From NCBI GenBank assembly GCA_031266345.1, contig JAISBD010000001.1, positions 1 to 42,723 on the forward strand: a stretch of DNA of 42,723 nt, written 5' to 3'. Positions within the stretch are counted from its first letter, which is position 1; each line of letters starts with the position of its first letter. This stretch comes from Puniceicoccales bacterium (GTDB lineage: Bacteria > Verrucomicrobiota > Verrucomicrobiia > Opitutales > JAIRKQ01). The notes beneath the pieces are model-generated. The model searched no databases and was not told the origin of the DNA. It saw only the letters and a list, made by a program, of their open reading frames with translations. Made by a program: the position numbers and the translations under genes. Below are positions 35,401-42,723 of the stretch, one piece after another.

Positions 35401-35578
35401 GCTGAAGGGATATCGCTGCGGCGATGCAGTTATCTCCGAGAAACATGCTAACTTTTTGCTGAACGAAGGGCGAGCCTCTGCGGAGGATGTGGAGCGGGTC
35501 ATTGACAAAGCGAGGTATGAGGTTTTCAATAAATTTGGTGTGTTTCTGGAGACAGAGGTTTTGCTGCTGAGGAAATGA
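32414..35578 (+). CDS. murG/murC/murB: MurG-MurC-MurB trifunctional fusion
   Basis: One 1054-codon frame with three complete-looking enzymes in series. MurG (~1-340) makes lipid II: CGGTGGHIAPG, LHESNRVIGKS, GGSQGARIL, SRAGSGTISEAI. MurC (~350-770) ligates L-Ala: GVCGAGMAPLA, the P-loop VGSHGKTSV, EVDESD, YDDDHIVNY, QDYAHHPTEVEA, FQPHRVSRTKQ. Type-II MurB (~775-1054) reduces enolpyruvyl-UDP-GlcNAc: LASGSNVIF, DGIPGTVGGAVVMNAGAH, YRTSRF, KGRTFGSIFKNP, AVISEKHANFLLNEG and a final LETEV. ATG 32414 is one base after ftsW; the stop overlaps ddl by 4 nt. No stop or frameshift lies between the parts. The MurC central domain is shortened and lacks the usual HN-rich motif. MurC-MurB and MurC-Ddl fusions are known; I do not recall this triple one. 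Confidence 0.93.
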   Translation: MRKYAIACGGTGGHIAPGIAVAERLFERNNECILVVSRKEVDDIFLRKYPDIKKVTFRATPFSKSPLGFLKFLFSHIFSFFAAIFFLLKNKIDCVIGFGGFTNVPIVLAAFFLRKRIVLHESNRVIGKSIKILSIFARTVYLPPEIKFRAKFLNKKVKNVTCPVRREIFKFSQSAAKKRLSMDSETRLVLVLGGSQGARILTNWAIENYENFNKNNVCVYCISGSQAPKNFEIGGNKFVPFCGDMNLLYNAADIIVSRAGSGTISEAIRCQKKMVLVPYKQAADDHQLANAQYAENLGYATCVEETAIDTLFAEVMQALRSKNGSAMKALPDVDPTGSIVSAVDEPQNIYMVGVCGAGMAPLAIYLSEIGFNVYGWDDFPDLDVKDMLTGYGVIFMADRVLPRRCDYVVVSSAINMRADELCLQAKKLGLNIFKRGEFLAKVVERKKLLAIVGSHGKTSVCARIAQILAASGLHFDYLVGGFFKDRGMAPAKYHPDSEWVVAEVDESDCTIRNFSPEVTVALNYDDDHIVNYHGSEGLKIAFRDLFTRTKSKVYVPAGNAIFGPMALQMSEKFSTIGGLPDGDFVERNERIADFVARDFFAAEWGKDYPFSGVKRRNDLMCKVENLTFIQDYAHHPTEVEAILTYARAHYPGYEITAIFQPHRVSRTKQYFEDFARVLQKFDNIILAEVYCAFEEQPGEIFSKLIYDRLSTENRFFVANIENLGNELNKYCASLEKNVQHLLLFVCAGDLLKYAEMFVDEYRANALLKELGPDVCSPNVSLKTKTTFGCDATARIFIEPSDDETLRKILSLCRGLNLGFAMLASGSNVIFPDGIYRKVVLKLSGEYWKRCEFLSEKHLRAYAGTKLGDLSALVREKGFNCFSFLDGIPGTVGGAVVMNAGAHGHSISEFVSKICALDTNGTVKIFSKEECNFAYRTSRFRGGLVIMCVEFELKNLDVTWDNCAKMREFTQPKGRTFGSIFKNPAGDYAGRLVDKCGLKGYRCGDAVISEKHANFLLNEGRASAEDVERVIDKARYEVFNKFGVFLETEVLLLRK

Positions 35579-36483
35579 GAGAGGTTATAGTTTTGGCCGG
35601 CGGGGGAACCTCCTCTGAGCGCGACATTTCATTGCGTTCCGGGTACTTAGTCTACGAGTCGCTGTCTAAAAATTTTAAAGCAAAGCTTGTGGTTTATGAC
35701 AGAGATGGGTTACCCGATGATGCGGCAAAGCGCCGCGATGCGATAATATTCCCAATGACGCCCGGCGAATTCGGTGAAGATGGCGGCTTGCAAGCCTTGC
35801 TAGATGAAGCGGGCTTGTGCTACGTCGGTTCCGCCAAAGAGGCCAGCGCGCTTTGCATGAACAAGTTTGCCGCCAAAAATGTTGCTATCCGGAGCGGCAT
35901 CCCCGTCGCCGAGGGTGTGAAATTTACCGTAAAAGATGGTAAGGCGGTGGACTTGAATGGGTTGCGCCTATCCGGTAGCTGTGTTCTAAAGCCCAATGAC
36001 CGGGGCAGTAGTATCGGCGTGAAAAAAATCGATGCCGGGGATGTCTGTGGCGCGATCCTGGATGCCCAGGACGGCGAATTTCTGCTTGAAAAAAGTATCA
36101 TGGGCAAGGATTTAACAGTGGGTGTGCTAGGCGGCCGGGCCCTGGAGGTCGTGGAAATTTTGCCGAAAAATGGCTTCCTAGACTACAACAGCAAATATGA
36201 AGAGGGGGCAGCGGACAGGATTTGCCCCGCCCCAATTAGCCCCGAAGCAACAAAAAAAGTGAAGGCGTACTCCGAAATGGCTTACCACCTCTGCGGGTGC
36301 CGCGATTGGGCCCGCCTTGATTTCATGATTGACGACCTCGGCAACATATTTTTTCTGGAAATCAACACCATACCTGGAATGACACAGGCAAGCTTTTATC
36401 CCCTAAGCGCCCAAGTCGCGGGTATTCCCTATGACGATCTGCTCACTAAGCTTGTTAGCATGGCAGCTAGCCGTTTTAGGTGA
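35575..36483 (+). CDS. ddl: D-alanine-D-alanine ligase
   Basis: Cytosolic ATP-grasp enzyme that makes D-Ala-D-Ala for the peptidoglycan stem. The 302-residue product matches the family: VLAGGGTSSERDISLRSG at the N-terminus, AGLCYVGSAKEASALCMNK, LKPNDRGSSIGV (ATP grasp), EKSIMGKDLTVGVLGG, ARLDFMIDD and the metal-binding FLEINTIPGMT near the end. ATG 35575 overlaps the fusion gene's stop (ATGA), so it belongs to the same operon and is its last gene. In many bacteria ftsQ-ftsA-ftsZ would follow; here a convergent HIT gene does. Confidence 0.96.
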   Translation: MREVIVLAGGGTSSERDISLRSGYLVYESLSKNFKAKLVVYDRDGLPDDAAKRRDAIIFPMTPGEFGEDGGLQALLDEAGLCYVGSAKEASALCMNKFAAKNVAIRSGIPVAEGVKFTVKDGKAVDLNGLRLSGSCVLKPNDRGSSIGVKKIDAGDVCGAILDAQDGEFLLEKSIMGKDLTVGVLGGRALEVVEILPKNGFLDYNSKYEEGAADRICPAPISPEATKKVKAYSEMAYHLCGCRDWARLDFMIDDLGNIFFLEINTIPGMTQASFYPLSAQVAGIPYDDLLTKLVSMAASRFR

Positions 36484-36505
36484 AAATTGCTAAAAAACTT
36501 CCGCC

Positions 36506-36847
36506 TCACCCCGGGGGCCAACCCATCTCCCGCCCCGCTAGCAAATGTATGTGCAGGTGATGAACCGTTTCACCGGCTAGCGCCCCATTGTTTACCACGA
36601 GGCGGTAGCTTGAAATGCCATTTTTTTTCGCAAATGTCGTCGCAGCCAGCAATAAATTGGCAACAATTTCGCCATCCTCTTTTCCCATCGAAGAAATGTG
36701 CTCAATTTTTCGCTTGGGAATTATCAGGACATGAACCGGTGCTTGCGGGTTGATGTCTTTTATGACGATGGTATCGTCCGTTTCCATCAAAATTTCGGCC
36801 GGCACTTCCCGGGCCACTATTTTCTCAAAGATCGTCCTATTTTCCAT
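36506..36847 (-). CDS. HIT family nucleotide-binding protein
   Basis: Histidine-triad hydrolase of the HINT (PKCI) type, acting on nucleoside phosphoramidates or related nucleotides in the cytosol. The 113-residue product has TIFEKIVAREVPAEIL, VLIIPKRKIEHIS, and the signature HHLHIHLLAGR with the GWPPG ending typical of HINT proteins. ATG 36847 is preferred over TTG 36865. The ATG lies inside the last codons of the upstream gene (11-nt overlap), so the two are probably translationally coupled. Confidence 0.92.
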   Translation of the reverse strand: MENRTIFEKIVAREVPAEILMETDDTIVIKDINPQAPVHVLIIPKRKIEHISSMGKEDGEIVANLLLAATTFAKKNGISSYRLVVNNGALAGETVHHLHIHLLAGREMGWPPG

Positions 36848-37067
36848 TGCCCCGACTATTGGCAACTAAAAATTTTTGTAAACATTTTTTCACTTTTTGT
36901 TCCGCATACATGCGCATTGCTTTGGCACAAGCACCATCTAACAGCTTGTCAAAGAACGCTGCCGTTGCACCGGGCAAGTGAAAATCATCTTCCCCCATTC
37001 CAGGGATATCAGTTTGGCCGCTTATTTCTGGTGAATTGAAGTTTTCCATGGTAAAATTTACGCTCAC
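36837..37067 (-). CDS. Unrecognised 76-residue protein coupled to HIT gene
   Basis: No family is recognised. From GTG 37067 (or ATG 37049, giving 70 residues) it encodes an acidic N-terminal half (PGMGEDDFHLPGATAAF) and a basic helical C-terminal half (YAEQKVKKCLQKFL). There is no signal peptide or membrane segment. Its stop overlaps the HIT start by 11 nt, which favours a real gene. A GGGGAAG stretch lies just upstream of the GTG but is too close for an ideal Shine-Dalgarno. Confidence 0.55.
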   Translation of the reverse strand: MSVNFTMENFNSPEISGQTDIPGMGEDDFHLPGATAAFFDKLLDGACAKAMRMYAEQKVKKCLQKFLVANSRGNGK

Positions 37068-37342
37068 ACTTCCCCATTGTTTCCAGCCCGATCCACATCA
37101 CTCCGTCCACTTCATTTTTATTTTTTTCCGCCTCTATTTCAGTTAAAATAAACATTCTTCCCTTGCTTCCAGACCTGCCTAGCGTTTCAAATTGAATTGT
37201 AGAAAAATACTTTCTGCGGAAGAGGTGGGGCGAAAGGCGAAAAAATGCAACGAGCTAGGCGCATGCAAAATAAAAAACAACTCAACATTCTCCGCAGGGC
37301 ATATTTTTTATGCACTGTAACCCTCTTCACTGCAAAGGAATA

Positions 37343-38203
37343 TCATTCTTGCTGATTTAATAAATCCTCCGCTTCGCCGTCGCTTAGCCAGCGATCTTCC
37401 CCCATGACAGTATCTAATTGCAGCTGCGCACGCTCCTTAGAAAAGGGAAAATCCGGAACAATCTTGCTTGCTTCGGTATAGTGTATTCCAACAAAATCAA
37501 TGCCCTTTGACTTCGCCCACTCTGAAACCTCGGTCAAAATTTTCTCACTATCATCGATAAAAATTATCGCTGTGGGATTGAAGTGCACACAATTTAAAAA
37601 AGCTTCCAAGCCCTTCGACTTTAGCATAACCCCGGTGTAAACGATGCCCTTGGAGAAGCTTGGGTCGTAGGGATCGCCAAATCCGTCAAAATACTTATCG
37701 CCCACACCTGGCCAGAATTTTTCGAAGTTATACCCCAAGCTATTCAATCTCTGAGTTCGCCAGAGCTTTGGATCACGCACGTTTCCAAACTGGAATGGCT
37801 TCGTTGAAAACCCGGTTACCACAAGAGCTTTGCTGTTTTTTTCATGCAAGCTACGCACAAGTTGCGGCATTTCCGCATTGACCACGGAACTTTCACTCAG
37901 TGCCAGAATTTTGTATACCAGGTCCAAAAAGCTCAAACTTTTATCACTGCTACTGTACCATTCTTTTATGAAGCGGCGGCTGCCCTTTTTCAAAACTGCG
38001 CCTTTGGCGGCGGTTAAAACATCGTCGCAGTCAAACACAACCAAAGTTTTTTCACTTGCTCCTTTGAGTGCTTCTTTGATAATATGGATACTGTCCGCTT
38101 GCAAAATTTTATTTTCACCCGCGGCAAAACTTTTATTGCCTGCGAATGCACCCAAGCAAGCAAGGGCAATCAAAAATTTAAATAGCTTATAAAAATTCCT
38201 CAT
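37343..38203 (-). CDS. Exported HAD-like protein (DUF2608-like)
   Basis: A 286-residue protein with a classic signal peptide (MRNFYKLFKFLIALACLGAF, cleavage near AFA or FAA at ~22-28). The HAD phosphatase motif I appears as VVFDCDDVLT (Asp58, Asp60), motif II/T-loop as ALVVTGFS, and motif IV as AIIFIDDSEK. It resembles DUF2608 proteins, exported HAD-like proteins common in chlamydia-like bacteria and Legionella; that family link is from memory. The substrate is unknown. ATG 38203 has a strong GAAGGGG site 4 nt upstream. It is flanked by a 275-nt gap with no convincing gene and by hemW on the same strand. Confidence 0.82.
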   Translation of the reverse strand: MRNFYKLFKFLIALACLGAFAGNKSFAAGENKILQADSIHIIKEALKGASEKTLVVFDCDDVLTAAKGAVLKKGSRRFIKEWYSSSDKSLSFLDLVYKILALSESSVVNAEMPQLVRSLHEKNSKALVVTGFSTKPFQFGNVRDPKLWRTQRLNSLGYNFEKFWPGVGDKYFDGFGDPYDPSFSKGIVYTGVMLKSKGLEAFLNCVHFNPTAIIFIDDSEKILTEVSEWAKSKGIDFVGIHYTEASKIVPDFPFSKERAQLQLDTVMGEDRWLSDGEAEDLLNQQE

Positions 38204-38318
38204 TTTCCCCTTCTAGCAGAAAAATTTTCGATGTCAATTTAGCAAATTCGAAATATGAATTCCGCGCCCCTACCTTGGCGACTCCAAAGCGAATATTAGC
38301 AAGCTTTTACCGGTGGGG

Positions 38319-39470
38319 TTAGTCAGGTTGACTTAGAATTTCAAGGGCGATGCCGTCGGAGAGAAGCAAGCCGTCCTCGGTGAGATGAAAATTATCGCCG
38401 TCGATGGTGGCTAATTTGTTATCAACCAAAGAATTGAAAAGAATGTCGTATTTTTCCCTATGGAAGCTGGGAAACCTGCTCTCCAATTTTCGCAAATTTA
38501 TCCCCTTGGCCATGCGCAGCCCAAAAATTAGGGAATCTTGGACCAATATTTCTTCGCTGAGTTTTTGGAAATCGCAGCGCCTATGCGCGCCGCGGATAAT
38601 CCCTTCGCGCCATAAACTTAGCGATGGAACATTGGTGAAGCGCATGCCCCTGAATTGCGAGCTTGCGGCGGGACCGTAGCCGACCCATTCTTGCATCTCC
38701 CAGGTGTGCACATTGTGGATGCTTTCAAACCCCGGCTTGCTGAAATTTGATACCTCGTAGTGATTGTAGCCGTGCTGTGCTAAGATTTTTCTAGTTTTCA
38801 CGAAAAAATCTGCCTCCGCATCGGCGGAAAGGGCAGCCATTTCACCCCTGCGTATCCGCCCGTTCAATTCAGAATTTCCTTCAAAAGTGAGGTTATAGGT
38901 TGAGATATGTTCCGGCAGGAGGGAGAGGGCAGTCTCCAGGTCTCTCTCCCAGGATTGGATGGTTTGCCCAGGGATGGCGAAAATTAGGTCGATGCCGACG
39001 TTCTCAAAACCGCACGAACGTATGGTATCGTAGGCCCTGAAAACTTGCTCCAATGTTTGGCGGCGCCCAATTATTTCTTGAGTTTTCCCATCGAAACTTT
39101 GCACACCCAACGTTACCCGTGTTGCGCCGATGCGGCGGAATGCTTCCATTTTTTCCGCGGTAACGGTCTGCGGGGAACATTCTATGGAAAACTCTTGCAA
39201 TTGGGAGCCGATAGGCAAAATCTCCCCAATCCTGCCTATGTGTTCACTGGACAATATGCTCGGTGTGCCGCCACCAAAATATATGGTATCTACCTCGCGA
39301 TCAATCGGTTGTAAACATATATCCCCTGCTAAGGTTTCGACGTACATGTGCAAGTCTTGCTTCCGCGGAGGTTGTTGGAAAAAACTGCAAAAGGCGCACC
39401 TATGTGCACAAAATGGCACGTGGACGTAAATTCCCAAAAACTTATTTCCCTGAAAATCTTTTCCTTGCAT
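38319..39470 (-). CDS. hemW: Radical SAM heme chaperone HemW
   Basis: Radical SAM protein of the HemN-like family; HemW is thought to deliver heme to target proteins, while older annotations call it oxygen-independent coproporphyrinogen oxidase. From ATG 39470 it is 383 residues. The [4Fe-4S] motif is C-x3-C-x2-C at Cys21, Cys25 and Cys28 (VHVPFCAHRCAFCSFF), without the extra cysteine typical of true HemN. Further signatures are DTIYFGGGTPS, SIECSPQTVT, RVTLGVQSFD, VGIDLIFAIPGQT and NHYEVSNFSKPG. A TTG at 39482 is an alternative start. It diverges from the lipoprotein gene, with only 34 nt between them. Confidence 0.93.
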   Translation of the reverse strand: MQGKDFQGNKFLGIYVHVPFCAHRCAFCSFFQQPPRKQDLHMYVETLAGDICLQPIDREVDTIYFGGGTPSILSSEHIGRIGEILPIGSQLQEFSIECSPQTVTAEKMEAFRRIGATRVTLGVQSFDGKTQEIIGRRQTLEQVFRAYDTIRSCGFENVGIDLIFAIPGQTIQSWERDLETALSLLPEHISTYNLTFEGNSELNGRIRRGEMAALSADAEADFFVKTRKILAQHGYNHYEVSNFSKPGFESIHNVHTWEMQEWVGYGPAASSQFRGMRFTNVPSLSLWREGIIRGAHRRCDFQKLSEEILVQDSLIFGLRMAKGINLRKLESRFPSFHREKYDILFNSLVDNKLATIDGDNFHLTEDGLLLSDGIALEILSQPD

Positions 39471-39504
39471 ATTTTCAATCAAACCCTTAGTTTCAGAAAG
39501 TTTT

Positions 39505-40449
39505 ATGAAATTAAAAGCTCAGATTTCAATCGTTCTTTGCGTCCTAAGCCTTATTTTAAGCGGCTGCTATTCGATGGTGGAAAATAGGACTCCCAGAACG
39601 GTGCCGCAGAATTCTTCGAACATCTATCCCATAGCGATCAAGGTGCACAGTGCGAAGGTGAAAGTTGCCGATGATAGTTACAAGGCCGCCATTGTAATCG
39701 ATGGTAAGCGCTATGATATGGTGAAAAACGGCAGAACCTCTTTCAGTTTTGACTACGAACCCGACGTCCCTAGGCATCGGGCCGCCTACTATTTCGACAT
39801 CGATTACCTGCTCGGCGGCTATTGGAAAACTTACACGTCACGGGTATACGAACTCAACATCATCAACAGGTATGCTGTTGGTTTTGAGTGCAATAGGGGA
39901 CGTCCCTATGCGCAAATTTCGCTGCTGGGGCGGGGATTTGCCGAGGGTGACAGGGTTGAGCTCAGCGGGATACCCTGTGAAACGGAATTTATTTCGCCGA
40001 ATGTGCTGACCTTTACCGTTCCCCTCATTGGAGGCGGGCAATGCTACCGGGCAGTTTTGGGCAGTGAGAACGGAAACATCGGCCTGGGGGATTTTTTTGT
40101 GGACGCCCTCAGAATAAATGTGGAGCCGAACTCGATATCACTTAGGAGTGGGGAACGGCAGTTTGTCACGGTCTCGATTGATGTCGATGCCCCTGAATTT
40201 GGGCTTCCACTAGAAATTACAACGGATATTCCGGGAAGCATCATCATGCACGGTGTGGCTATCCGCAGCGGCGAAAGGTCGGCCAATGCTGTGATTGCCG
40301 GTGGGCAGCCGGGCACTGGCACGTTGTTTATAGGGGCGCCCGGATTTGAAGAATGTGGGATTCCGGTGACCGTTTACGGAGAGGGTGGCGAAGACTCGCC
40401 AATGGGCGATATTTCTGCTTTGACGGATGAGTTCAATTTGCTAGACTGA
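39505..40449 (+). CDS. Putative lipoprotein with IPT/TIG-like domain
   Basis: A 314-residue protein with a lipoprotein signal (MKLKAQISIVLCVLSLILSGC, lipobox LSGC with Cys21). The first folded part is beta-rich (DDSYKAAIVIDGKRYDMV). A segment near residues 130-175 (AQISLLGRGFAEGDRVELSG, then VLTFTVPL) looks like an IPT/TIG immunoglobulin-like fold, followed by another Ig-like stretch (VEPNSISLRSGERQFVTVSI). No enzyme motif is seen. A surface or periplasmic structural role is inferred. The glgB start follows 4 nt after its stop, so the two are probably co-transcribed, though the link to glycogen is not obvious. Confidence 0.85.
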   Translation: MKLKAQISIVLCVLSLILSGCYSMVENRTPRTVPQNSSNIYPIAIKVHSAKVKVADDSYKAAIVIDGKRYDMVKNGRTSFSFDYEPDVPRHRAAYYFDIDYLLGGYWKTYTSRVYELNIINRYAVGFECNRGRPYAQISLLGRGFAEGDRVELSGIPCETEFISPNVLTFTVPLIGGGQCYRAVLGSENGNIGLGDFFVDALRINVEPNSISLRSGERQFVTVSIDVDAPEFGLPLEITTDIPGSIIMHGVAIRSGERSANAVIAGGQPGTGTLFIGAPGFEECGIPVTVYGEGGEDSPMGDISALTDEFNLLD

Positions 40450-40453
40450 AGCG

Positions 40454-42685
40454 ATGATAATATCGCACTGTGAATTGGAGAGTTTGCTGGGGGTGCACAA
40501 TTCCCAACCCCACGGCTTGCTCGGCATGCATCCCTACGTCGAAAACGGAAAGGTCTGCACCATCGTTGTTCGTGCATTTTTACAGGACGCTAGGCGATGC
40601 TTTGCCGTGGATAGCGTGGCAAACGAAAAATTTCAGCTTGAGCAAATCGACGGGAGCGGCTTCTTTGAAGGAATCATAAAAACGCGGACAAAGGTATTTA
40701 AGTATAAGCTGTTAAAAGAATCCTACGGCGGTGAATTGCTGGAACTTGATGACCCCTATTCGTTTTTACCAACCATCGGCGAGCGGGAACGTGATTTGTT
40801 TGCGTGGGGCCGGAACATACATATATATGAGCAACTCGGGGCTAATTTTCGCGAAATCGACGGCGTGGCGGGGTTTTCATTTGGGGTATGGGCGCCGAAT
40901 GCAAAGGCGGTATCCGTGGTTGGGGACTTTAATTCCTGGGACGGGCGATACCATCAAATGCGTCTGCTGGGCAATTCCGGTATTTGGGAGCTTTTCATCC
41001 CAGCTCTGAAAAATTTTGACAGCTACAAGTTTCAAATTTTGAATGCTCGCGGCGACATCACCCTAAAATCCGATCCCTATGCTTCCCACTTCGAAGGGGC
41101 TCCAAATAACGCTTCAAAGCTTTTCAACGTTTCGGGGTACGATTGGCAAGATGGGGAATGGCTTGCGAGCAGAGCAACCACTGATTGGCAAAAATCGGCG
41201 ATTTCGGCCTATGAGTTGCACATGGACTCGTGGCGCCGCGTTGTTGCGGATAATAACCGGCCCTTGACATACCGTGAATTGGCAAACGAGCTCGCTAAGT
41301 ATCTCTCCCAGATGGGGTTCACCCACGTCGAACTCATGCCCCCGACGGAACATCCATTTCTTGGTTCCTGGGGATATCAGGTCACCGGTTTTTTTTCCCC
41401 GACTCACCGCTATGGCACTCCCCATGATTTTATGTACCTTGTCGACACGCTGCATAGGCACAATATCGGCGTGATTATCGACTGGGTACCGGCCCATTTT
41501 CCCCGCGACAGTTTTGCGCTGGAAGATTTCGATGGCACAAAACTCTACGAGCACGACGATCCCCGCATCGGATGCCACAGGGACTGGGGGACACTGATTT
41601 TTAATTATGGGCGCCACGAGGTGCGAAATTTTTTGCTTTCCAGTGCGGTTAGCTGGGCTGAGCGGTTTCACGTCGACGGGATACGGGTGGATGCGGTGGC
41701 ATCGATGCTGTATCTAGATTACTCCCGGGAAGCCGGCGAATGGCTGCCAAATAGGTACGGTGGGAAAGAAAATATCGAAGCAATCGAATTTTTGCGCGAA
41801 CTCAATCATACTTTCCAGGAAAATTTCCCCGGATTCATAACCATAGCGGAGGAATCGACGGCATTCGGCGGAATAACGCATGGAATTGAGCACCACGGTC
41901 TCGGATTTGACTTTAAATGGAACATGGGGTGGATGCACGACGTCCTCCTATATTTTTCGAAGGACCCAATTTTCAGGAAATATCACCATAATCAGCTCAC
42001 TTTTGCCATGCTATACCAGCATTCTGAGCACTTTATTTGCGCACTGTCCCACGATGAAGTGGTGCACGGCAAGTGTTCGCTGATATATAAGATGCCGGGG
42101 AATTCGCTATCGGAAAAGATGGGGCACTTGCGCTGTCTCTACGCTTACATGTGGTTTTGGCCGGGGAAAAAAACGCTGTTCATGGGGCAAGAATTTGGGC
42201 AAACGGGGGAGTGGAATTACCATCAAAGCTTGGACTGGCACCTGCTTCAATACGAGGAGCACAGCGGCGTGCAAAGGTTAGTGGGCGACTTGAATGGCAT
42301 GTACCGCACCCATGCTTTTCTCCACGAGACGGATTCGACTTGCTACGGTTTCGAGTGGGCTTGCTGCGACGATTGTGAAAATTCCGTGATATCTTTCATG
42401 CGTTTCGGCCAAGATAGCGGAGAAAAGTGCATAATTATTTGCAATTTGACCCCCATTGAGCGCGAAAATTACCGCCTGGGAGTGCCGCTTGGTGGATATT
42501 GGAAGGAAGTTTTAAACACTGATTCGGCGCACTATGCCGGCCAAAATCGAGGAAATTGCGGCCATGTCCACGCCGATAATTGCCCCATGCATCGCTGGGA
42601 ATTTTCCTTGAACTTGCGCCTACCTCCCCTCACTACCCTAGTGCTCATGCCAGAAAGAGTCAACGGTGGACAAATTTCCTTGTAA
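40454..42685 (+). CDS. glgB: 1,4-alpha-glucan branching enzyme
   Basis: GH13 enzyme that introduces alpha-1,6 branches into glycogen. The 743 residues are complete and of normal length. An N-terminal CBM48-like module (AGFSFGVWAPNAKAVSVVGD, NSWDGRYHQM) precedes the catalytic barrel, with ELMPPTEHPFLGSWGYQVTG, GVIIDWVPAHFP and nucleophile Asp413 in GIRVDAVASMLY. Acid/base Glu466 is in TIAEESTAFGG, and Asp534 in LSHDEVVHGK. The C-terminal domain ends with LPPLTTLVLM. ATG 40454 lies 4 nt past the lipoprotein stop. No other glycogen gene is in view; the last 38 nt of the window hold no recognisable feature. Confidence 0.97.
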   Translation: MIISHCELESLLGVHNSQPHGLLGMHPYVENGKVCTIVVRAFLQDARRCFAVDSVANEKFQLEQIDGSGFFEGIIKTRTKVFKYKLLKESYGGELLELDDPYSFLPTIGERERDLFAWGRNIHIYEQLGANFREIDGVAGFSFGVWAPNAKAVSVVGDFNSWDGRYHQMRLLGNSGIWELFIPALKNFDSYKFQILNARGDITLKSDPYASHFEGAPNNASKLFNVSGYDWQDGEWLASRATTDWQKSAISAYELHMDSWRRVVADNNRPLTYRELANELAKYLSQMGFTHVELMPPTEHPFLGSWGYQVTGFFSPTHRYGTPHDFMYLVDTLHRHNIGVIIDWVPAHFPRDSFALEDFDGTKLYEHDDPRIGCHRDWGTLIFNYGRHEVRNFLLSSAVSWAERFHVDGIRVDAVASMLYLDYSREAGEWLPNRYGGKENIEAIEFLRELNHTFQENFPGFITIAEESTAFGGITHGIEHHGLGFDFKWNMGWMHDVLLYFSKDPIFRKYHHNQLTFAMLYQHSEHFICALSHDEVVHGKCSLIYKMPGNSLSEKMGHLRCLYAYMWFWPGKKTLFMGQEFGQTGEWNYHQSLDWHLLQYEEHSGVQRLVGDLNGMYRTHAFLHETDSTCYGFEWACCDDCENSVISFMRFGQDSGEKCIIICNLTPIERENYRLGVPLGGYWKEVLNTDSAHYAGQNRGNCGHVHADNCPMHRWEFSLNLRLPPLTTLVLMPERVNGGQISL

Positions 42686-42723
42686 AACGCAATTTTCATC
42701 TTTTCCTAAAAGGGAATTGTGAA

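Noticed and set aside
37245..37355. 36-codon plus-strand frame in the gap before the HAD-like gene
   Set aside because: Weak start context, overlaps the end of the HAD-like gene, no similarity to known small proteins.

Overview
The window looks like a chromosome segment of a host-associated bacterium of the Verrucomicrobia/Chlamydiae (PVC) side of the tree. Three things suggest this: a compact, mostly complete peptidoglycan gene set, a PVC-style DUF3638-like giant protein, and effector-like genes of lower GC (judged by eye). This placement is inference; the window has no rRNA or other decisive marker. A eukaryotic host is suggested by an apparent OTU-type (deubiquitinase-like) cysteine protease domain inside the giant protein.

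Layout. 1-1440: a 222-bp tandem duplication, tRNA-Ser(GCT) on the minus strand, and an unrecognised minus-strand gene whose 5' end is interrupted by an in-frame stop. 1561-6075: a tight plus-strand operon pyrH-frr-M20 peptidase-mrdA (UMP kinase, ribosome recycling, peptidase, PBP2). 6134-7093: a CofE-like ligase gene (minus) diverging from a 33-codon gene for a bS22/AURKAIP1-COX24-type ribosomal protein. 7253-24650: an accessory block with an unrecognised 522-residue protein facing a 15.6-kb gene. That gene encodes a 5202-residue protein with an SF2-like ATPase core (DUF3638-like), an OTU-like domain, and acidic tandem repeats on both sides of the OTU-like domain. 25000-27699: ppdK (pyruvate phosphate dikinase), minus strand. 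27806-36483: a dcw-type cluster mraY-murD-LysM lipoprotein-ftsW-(murG/murC/murB fused in one ORF)-ddl. 36506-39470: minus-strand genes for a HIT protein, a small protein, an exported HAD-like protein and HemW. 39505-42685: a lipoprotein gene and glgB.

How the genes work together. MraY, MurD, FtsW, MurG, MurC, MurB and Ddl cover much of the route from UDP-GlcNAc-enolpyruvate to lipid II and septal polymerisation, and PBP2 (mrdA) covers elongation. Genes are packed with 1-nt gaps or 4-11-nt overlaps, which suggests translational coupling. PPDK and GlgB point to pyrophosphate-linked glycolysis and glycogen storage. The two most unusual items are the ATPase/OTU giant and the MurG-MurC-MurB triple fusion.
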